Below, one piece after another: positions 34,905-38,202 of a stretch of DNA of 38,202 bases. The notes beneath the pieces were generated by a model. It was not told the DNA's origin. It ran no database searches and was given only the letters and a program-made list of their open reading frames with translations. The position numbers were made by a program, and so were the translations under genes. The DNA lies in NCBI GenBank assembly GCA_023150835.1, contig JAKLKB010000073.1, forward strand, positions 1 to 38,202, in the 5' to 3' direction. Within the stretch, counting starts at the first letter, position 1. The number at the start of each line of letters is the position of its first letter. The stretch is from Myxococcota bacterium. GTDB taxonomy: Bacteria; Myxococcota_C; UBA6777.

Positions 34905-35056
34905 GGACTTTACGCGGTTGGGCTTGTGTTGTGGGGTTCCACCCCACGCCCCGCAAGGGAGCTTTGCCCCCTTGACCCCGTGTAGGCGGAGCGAACAGAC
35001 GTTTTTCACACCGACAACGCTGCCGCTTGAAGTGTCGCGAACACGGCTTTCTAGAA
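34905..35056. repeat. Degenerate copy of the 15471-type element
   Basis: The left end GGACTTTACGCGGTTGG matches the inverted end of the 15471 element. Inside are GTGGGGT-TCC-ACCCCAC, CCCTTGACCCCGTG and CTTGAAGTGTCGCGAACACGG. The right end has decayed (TTTCTAGAAGCGG in place of the terminal repeat). Orientation is opposite to the copy at 15471. No target duplication remains. Confidence 0.65.
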
Positions 35057-35143
35057 GCGGTGATATCTCTCCGCAGCGCAAGGAGGGCGACTTGTGGGTC
35101 TGCTCGTTGCCCTGCCACAGCGCCGAAGAAACAGGAGGAGAAG

Positions 35144-35575
35144 ATGCGATCGGAAATCTACCAATTTACGCCGGCTGAGGCCGCTGCGCTTGCAGAACTG
35201 AACGAAAAGCAAGTTCGCAAAGAGATCGAGTACCGAGTGATCGAGGCAGGCTCTCCACCGAGGCTTTCTTTTTCAGCGTTGGCCTACTTGTATCTTGTTC
35301 GGAGGTCGTCTTTTTCGATGGGGGTGAAAGAACGGAGTCTGGTGTACCAACGGCTGTCTGGTGTTTTGACAGAAGAAGAGATCCCAGAAGAGATCGAAGT
35401 GTTTGATCCTTTTTATCTGCGTTTAGGAGAGAAATTATTGCTTTTTCGTGAGCGTGTGGCTTCGTTTTTAACATGGAAAGAAAAGCTTGTGTGCGATCCT
35501 TGTGTTATGGGCGGAGCGCCTACTTTTGCGGGCACGCGTTTGACGGTGCGTCGAATTGGGGAGGCATTGGAGTGA
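35144..35575 (+). CDS. MerR-like/DUF433 antitoxin, cut by an in-frame TGA
   Basis: 143 residues from ATG 35144, with AGGAGGAG upstream. The N-terminal part (IYQFTPAEAAALAELNEKQVRKEIE... LSFSALAYLYLV) looks like a MerR-type helix-turn-helix. The C-terminal part (VCDPCVMGGAPTFAGTRLTVRRIGEALE) is the start of a DUF433 domain. Directly after the TGA at 35573-35575 the same frame continues with GVSLEELREDYPYL...RAYPATGRPSGE to a stop at 35708-35710, which is the missing DUF433 end. That completed frame would overlap the toxin start by 19 bases, the usual arrangement. A single CGA-to-TGA change would explain it. Either the antitoxin is truncated, or the codon is read through. Confidence 0.75.
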   Translation: MRSEIYQFTPAEAAALAELNEKQVRKEIEYRVIEAGSPPRLSFSALAYLYLVRRSSFSMGVKERSLVYQRLSGVLTEEEIPEEIEVFDPFYLRLGEKLLLFRERVASFLTWKEKLVCDPCVMGGAPTFAGTRLTVRRIGEALE

Positions 35576-35691
35576 GGGGTGTCTTTGGAAGAATTACGGG
35601 AGGATTATCCTTATCTTTGTATACGAGATTTTGATTTTTCTAGAATTTTTGTTCGTGCTTATCCAGCGACAGGGCGACCTTCAGGCGAGGC

Positions 35692-35955
35692 GTGCGCACG
35701 AAGTTTTTGATCGACGAAGACCTCTCGCCCAAATTGGCCGAGTGGGTTTGTATGCGTTGTGGCTTTGATGCTGCGCACGTTCGAGAGCGTGGTTTGTTGG
35801 GGGCCTCTGATCGGGAAGTGTTGGAATTTGCGTTTTTGCAAGATCGCATCCTTGTGACGGCCAACGTCAAAGATTTCCAACATCTTGCACGATCAGTTTC
35901 GCTTCATCCGGGGATAGTGTTGGTTTTGGAGGGATGCTTATCGCGTGATGAGTAG
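35692..35955 (+). CDS. DUF5615 PIN-like toxin
   Basis: 87 residues from GTG 35692, which lies inside the restored end of the antitoxin frame. Motifs of the DUF5615/Mut7-C-like PIN group are present: FLIDEDLSPKLAEW with the acidic pair near the N-terminus, SDREVLEFA in the middle, and VTANVKDFQHLA with an acidic residue near the end. The family is predicted to cleave RNA. It appears full-length and undamaged, although its partner is interrupted. The last residues (EGCLSRDE) are followed ten bases later by a short frame at 35965. Confidence 0.8.
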   Translation: MRTKFLIDEDLSPKLAEWVCMRCGFDAAHVRERGLLGASDREVLEFAFLQDRILVTANVKDFQHLARSVSLHPGIVLVLEGCLSRDE

Positions 35956-35964
35956 TGGGGCTTG

Positions 35965-36081
35965 ATGGAACGCGCCGTGTTATGCCTTGCGGAGGAGATT
36001 TCTGAAGGCAGGAGCATGATCAACCGCGTGTTGGAGATCGATGCAGAGGGCCAGATGGATTTTTACGGTATTCCAAGCTAA
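35965..36081 (+). CDS. Small open frame, 38 residues, unrecognised
   Basis: It begins ATG with only a weak GGGG upstream and encodes an acidic peptide (MERAVLCLAEEISEGRSM...). The TAA is in the same frame as the AgmX/PglI-domain frame that opens at 36118, so it could be the remnant of a gene start, or chance. No motif is recognised. Confidence 0.2.
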   Translation: MERAVLCLAEEISEGRSMINRVLEIDAEGQMDFYGIPS

Positions 36082-36117
36082 GGCGATCGAGCTGGGAAAG
36101 GGAGCAGCCTCCTTGCT

Positions 36118-37221
36118 GTGTGGTTGGTTTTGAGTACGATCCGATGCGCTTTGATCGTACAAAACAAACCAACCAGATCGGCTCAAATAAGGCTACCGCA
36201 GATCCTCAAGCAAGGTCCGTCTGTTTGGCGTTTCACCCCTGCGTTGCTGCACGTTCTTCATGCGAAGACTTTTGTGGGAGCGAGGTTTGACCCGCAAGCG
36301 ATGAAGAAATTGGGTGTTTTGGTGGGGATGATCGAAGCAGGAAAAGCGATGCCGATGGTATCCAAGCAGCACAAGATGCGCCTAGCTTCGTTGTATGCTG
36401 GGATCGCTGCGGAGCCGTGGGCTTTTTTCTCTTCGCCCAAAGCGGAGTTCGAGGATCTTGGACTGGCGCTTTCGTTGGAAAACAAACGCCTCGATATGGT
36501 TGCGAGTTTTACGCAAACAGGGCGCGAGGCGTATCAAGCGGGTCGAAACAATTCAGCACCAACGCTGCGTTCTCGCGCAAAGGACATTCTTGCAGAAGGC
36601 TCTTTGGATGCGGATATACCGGCCATCTTGCAAAAACTGAAAGACGCATTTCCTTGGTCGAAAGGGATCGTGGATCGCTCTCTGCCGTTGGGCGCGGATT
36701 CGTGGACAACAAAGCAGATCAATCAGATTCGTTTGAAGGTGGTGGGGTTTGGTGCGGATAACTACATGGTGATGACGGCCACCCCGCGATTGCAAAAAGC
36801 GGCGGATGGTCGTGTCGTACCGCAAGAGATCGTGGTGAAGGCTTTTTTGCGCGCACCGCCGATCAAACCCCAAGAGGAAACGCATGGCGAGATCCCGCTT
36901 GCCCGTCCGATCATTCTCGGCTCTTTGTCGAAAAAAGTGATCGGTCGGATCGTTCGCCGTTGGTCGAGCCGTATGCGGTATTGTTATGAGCGGCAGTTGA
37001 TCCAACATCCCGAACTTGCGGGAAGATTGGTTGTGTTTTTTGTGATCAACCCGAAGGGGCGGGTCCAAACCGCAAAGATCGCAAGTGCTACGTTAAAGAA
37101 TCGGCCTTTAGAAAGATGCGTCGTCTCGATCTTCCGAGCGATGCGCTTTCCTGCCCCGTTTGGGGGCGGGATCGTTCATGTTCGTTATCCCCTGTTGTTT
37201 CGGCCTGAAGCAGCAAAGTGA
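36118..37221 (+). CDS. AgmX/PglI C-terminal (TonB-like) domain protein, probably 5'-truncated
   Basis: Up to 367 residues from GTG 36118. The C-terminus (residues about 275-362: KKVIGRIVRRWSSRMRYCYERQL, LAGRLVVFFVINPKGRVQTAKI, CVVSIFRAMRFPAP) is the TonB-like AgmX/PglI domain typical of myxobacterial gliding and envelope proteins. Residues about 35-230 form a further, unrecognised domain. No signal peptide is seen, and the first 20 codons fall in a long hairpin (36122-36174), so the true start is unclear. Normal members begin with a signal or membrane anchor, which is missing here. A stop lies in the same frame at 36079. I take it as a gene whose 5' end was lost or rewritten. Confidence 0.6.
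   Translation: MWLVLSTIRCALIVQNKPTRSAQIRLPQILKQGPSVWRFTPALLHVLHAKTFVGARFDPQAMKKLGVLVGMIEAGKAMPMVSKQHKMRLASLYAGIAAEPWAFFSSPKAEFEDLGLALSLENKRLDMVASFTQTGREAYQAGRNNSAPTLRSRAKDILAEGSLDADIPAILQKLKDAFPWSKGIVDRSLPLGADSWTTKQINQIRLKVVGFGADNYMVMTATPRLQKAADGRVVPQEIVVKAFLRAPPIKPQEETHGEIPLARPIILGSLSKKVIGRIVRRWSSRMRYCYERQLIQHPELAGRLVVFFVINPKGRVQTAKIASATLKNRPLERCVVSIFRAMRFPAPFGGGIVHVRYPLLFRPEAAK
36122..36174. repeat. Long imperfect inverted repeat at the start of the AgmX-domain frame
   Basis: GGTTGGTTTTGAGTACGATC (36122-36141) pairs with 36153-36174, whose reverse complement begins GGTTGGTTT and ends GTACGATC. The loop is 11 bases. At least 17 pairs can form. No T-run follows, so it is not a classical terminator. 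Confidence 0.7.
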
Positions 37222-37251
37222 GCACAACAAAGAGAGGCGGAGTGTCGGGAG

Positions 37252-37500
37252 GATGCGTCGTGCTATACGAGATCCGAGTGTCGTGTGATCGCAATGTCCT
37301 TGCGATCCGCTGTAACTGCCCAGTCCTTGGGCAGCCACAGGGTGTACTTGGACCCACTCCATCAATTTGTTTGCGATCAGGGTTCCTACAATATTCTGTG
37401 AGAAGCGCACACATAAGGGCCGATACGATTCGTTGCAAACGCCCTGTCCTTGGGCAGCCACAGGGGGCTGCCCCTACGTTTTACAATCACACAATGAGCG
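37252..37500. repeat. Family B repeat cluster
   Basis: The core CCTTGGGCAGCCACAGGG occurs twice in this gap (near 37321-37349 and 37444-37467), in the second copy as a full CCCTGT/ACAGGG hairpin. A TACGAGATCCGAGTG end lies at 37267-37281. These match parts of the element at 7774-7861. The gap 37222-37533 has no gene. Confidence 0.6.
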
Positions 37501-37533
37501 GATTTCGTATTATCGGCGTGTTTGGGGGCGAGT

Positions 37534-38007
37534 TTAGGCGGGGCGGATCTCGAAGATGGCATCGATCTCGACGCAGCATCCGCGTGGGATAGAGGCCACC
37601 CCCACAGCAAATCGCGCATGGCGTCCTGCATCACCAAGCACCGCCACCAAAAGATCCGAAGCACCGTTGATCACTTCGGGATGTTGGGTGAATTCGGGCA
37701 TGGCTTGGACAAAGCCGCCTAGTTTGAGGCAGCGAACGATCCGCGCTTCGTCGCCTTGGCAAGCGGCCAAAAGCTGCGCGAGCAGATGGAGTCCCACCAA
37801 TCGGGCGGCTTCGTACCCCTGCTCGATGGTGATATCGCCCCCAAGATGGCCTTTGTGTAAGAAACTGCCGTCCTCTTGTTTGGGCAGTTGTCCAGCGATG
37901 TAGACGTGTGTTCCTGATACGCTAAACGGAACGTAGTTGGCCGCAGGAGCCGCTGCCGACGGCAGTTTGAGTCCCAAGGCACTGAGCTTTTCGTGGATGG
38001 AAGGCAT
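37534..38007 (-). CDS. RidA-family (Rid/YjgF/UK114) protein, long subgroup
   Basis: 157 residues from ATG 38007. The frame extends upstream, but only into repeat DNA. It belongs to the roughly 150-residue UK114-like subgroup: SIHEKLSALGLKLP, ANYVPF, VYIAGQLP, KLGGFVQAMPEFTQHPEVINGASDLL, and AGRHARFAVGVASIPRG with the Arg that binds the substrate carboxylate in RidA. The close is VEIDAIFEI. RidA enzymes hydrolyse reactive enamines and imines from amino-acid metabolism in the cytoplasm. The gene is not linked to an operon here and lies between two repeat clusters. Confidence 0.92.
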   Translation of the reverse strand: MPSIHEKLSALGLKLPSAAAPAANYVPFSVSGTHVYIAGQLPKQEDGSFLHKGHLGGDITIEQGYEAARLVGLHLLAQLLAACQGDEARIVRCLKLGGFVQAMPEFTQHPEVINGASDLLVAVLGDAGRHARFAVGVASIPRGCCVEIDAIFEIRPA

Positions 38008-38049
38008 GTGTATGTTTCTCCAAAAATCGAAGGAGTGCAGTTTGGTTGA

Positions 38050-38202
38050 TTTGGTGGGGCTTTGCCCCATACGCGCCTTGTTAAGGTGGAAACACCGGAG
38101 GGTCGAGGATGATCGCCGTTTTGGGTGTTGGCCCCCCCTCAATCCCCCCGTGAACGGGGGGAAGTTGGAACGGGTAGCGTCTGCGTCTCGTGCATACAGC
38201 GT
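38050..38202. repeat. Composite intergenic repeat, right end of window
   Basis: It contains TGGGGC-TTT-GCCCCA, the reverse complement of 7005-7025 (CGCGCCTTGTTAAGGTGG), and the CCCCCCGTGAACGGGGGG palindrome seen at 6940-6957. The last 28 bases (TAGCGTCTGCG...TACAGCGT) nearly equal bases 1-28 of the window, in the same orientation. Confidence 0.75.

Overview
The window suggests a moderately high-GC, didermic bacterium of the Myxococcota/Bradymonadia type. This placement is an inference. It rests on a eukaryotic-like Ser/Thr kinase beside a GGDEF-EAL protein, an AgmX/PglI-type TonB-like C-terminal domain, Cys-rich lipoproteins (one with a MopE-like DxDxDG tail), a 2106-residue secreted protein and many ATP-grasp ligases. 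No rRNA or tRNA gene, CRISPR array, phage module or transposase gene was seen. Both window ends lie in the same intergenic repeat, so this may be a whole contig broken at repeats.

Layout. 1-282: composite repeat. 275-3250 (-): MscS-type channel. 3608-6677 (+): a divergent ATP-grasp-fold protein and an M20 dipeptidase. 6678-8099: 1.4 kb without a convincing protein gene, holding repeat blocks, a small palindromic element and a candidate minus-strand transcript with promoter, a 19-nt match to the complement of the 16S rRNA 3' end, and a terminator. 8100-10845 (-): a tight operon of Cys-rich lipoprotein, YfcE-like phosphoesterase and purB. 11074-15462 (+): PAS-GGDEF-EAL protein and Ser/Thr kinase, closed by a 165-bp MITE-like insertion with a 9-bp target duplication. 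15659-17134 (-): double peptidoglycan-binding domain plus C39-like peptidase.

17335-24673 (-): the most striking locus. Three paralogous ATP-grasp ligases, two Fes-type alpha/beta hydrolases and one S51 (cyanophycinase/dipeptidase E-like) protein lie on one strand with short gaps or overlap. With the ATP-grasp and M20 pair at 3.6-6.7 kb, this looks like a ligase-plus-hydrolase system for making and cleaving a small amide or peptide-like compound. The product is unknown.

24941-38007: a Cys-rich repeat lipoprotein (+); macro-domain and TraR/DksA zinc-finger proteins (-); the giant secreted macroglobulin-like protein (+); a DUF433/DUF5615-type toxin-antitoxin pair whose antitoxin is cut by an in-frame TGA; a probably 5'-truncated AgmX/PglI-domain protein; and a RidA-family deaminase (-). 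Repeats sit in most of the larger gene-free gaps.
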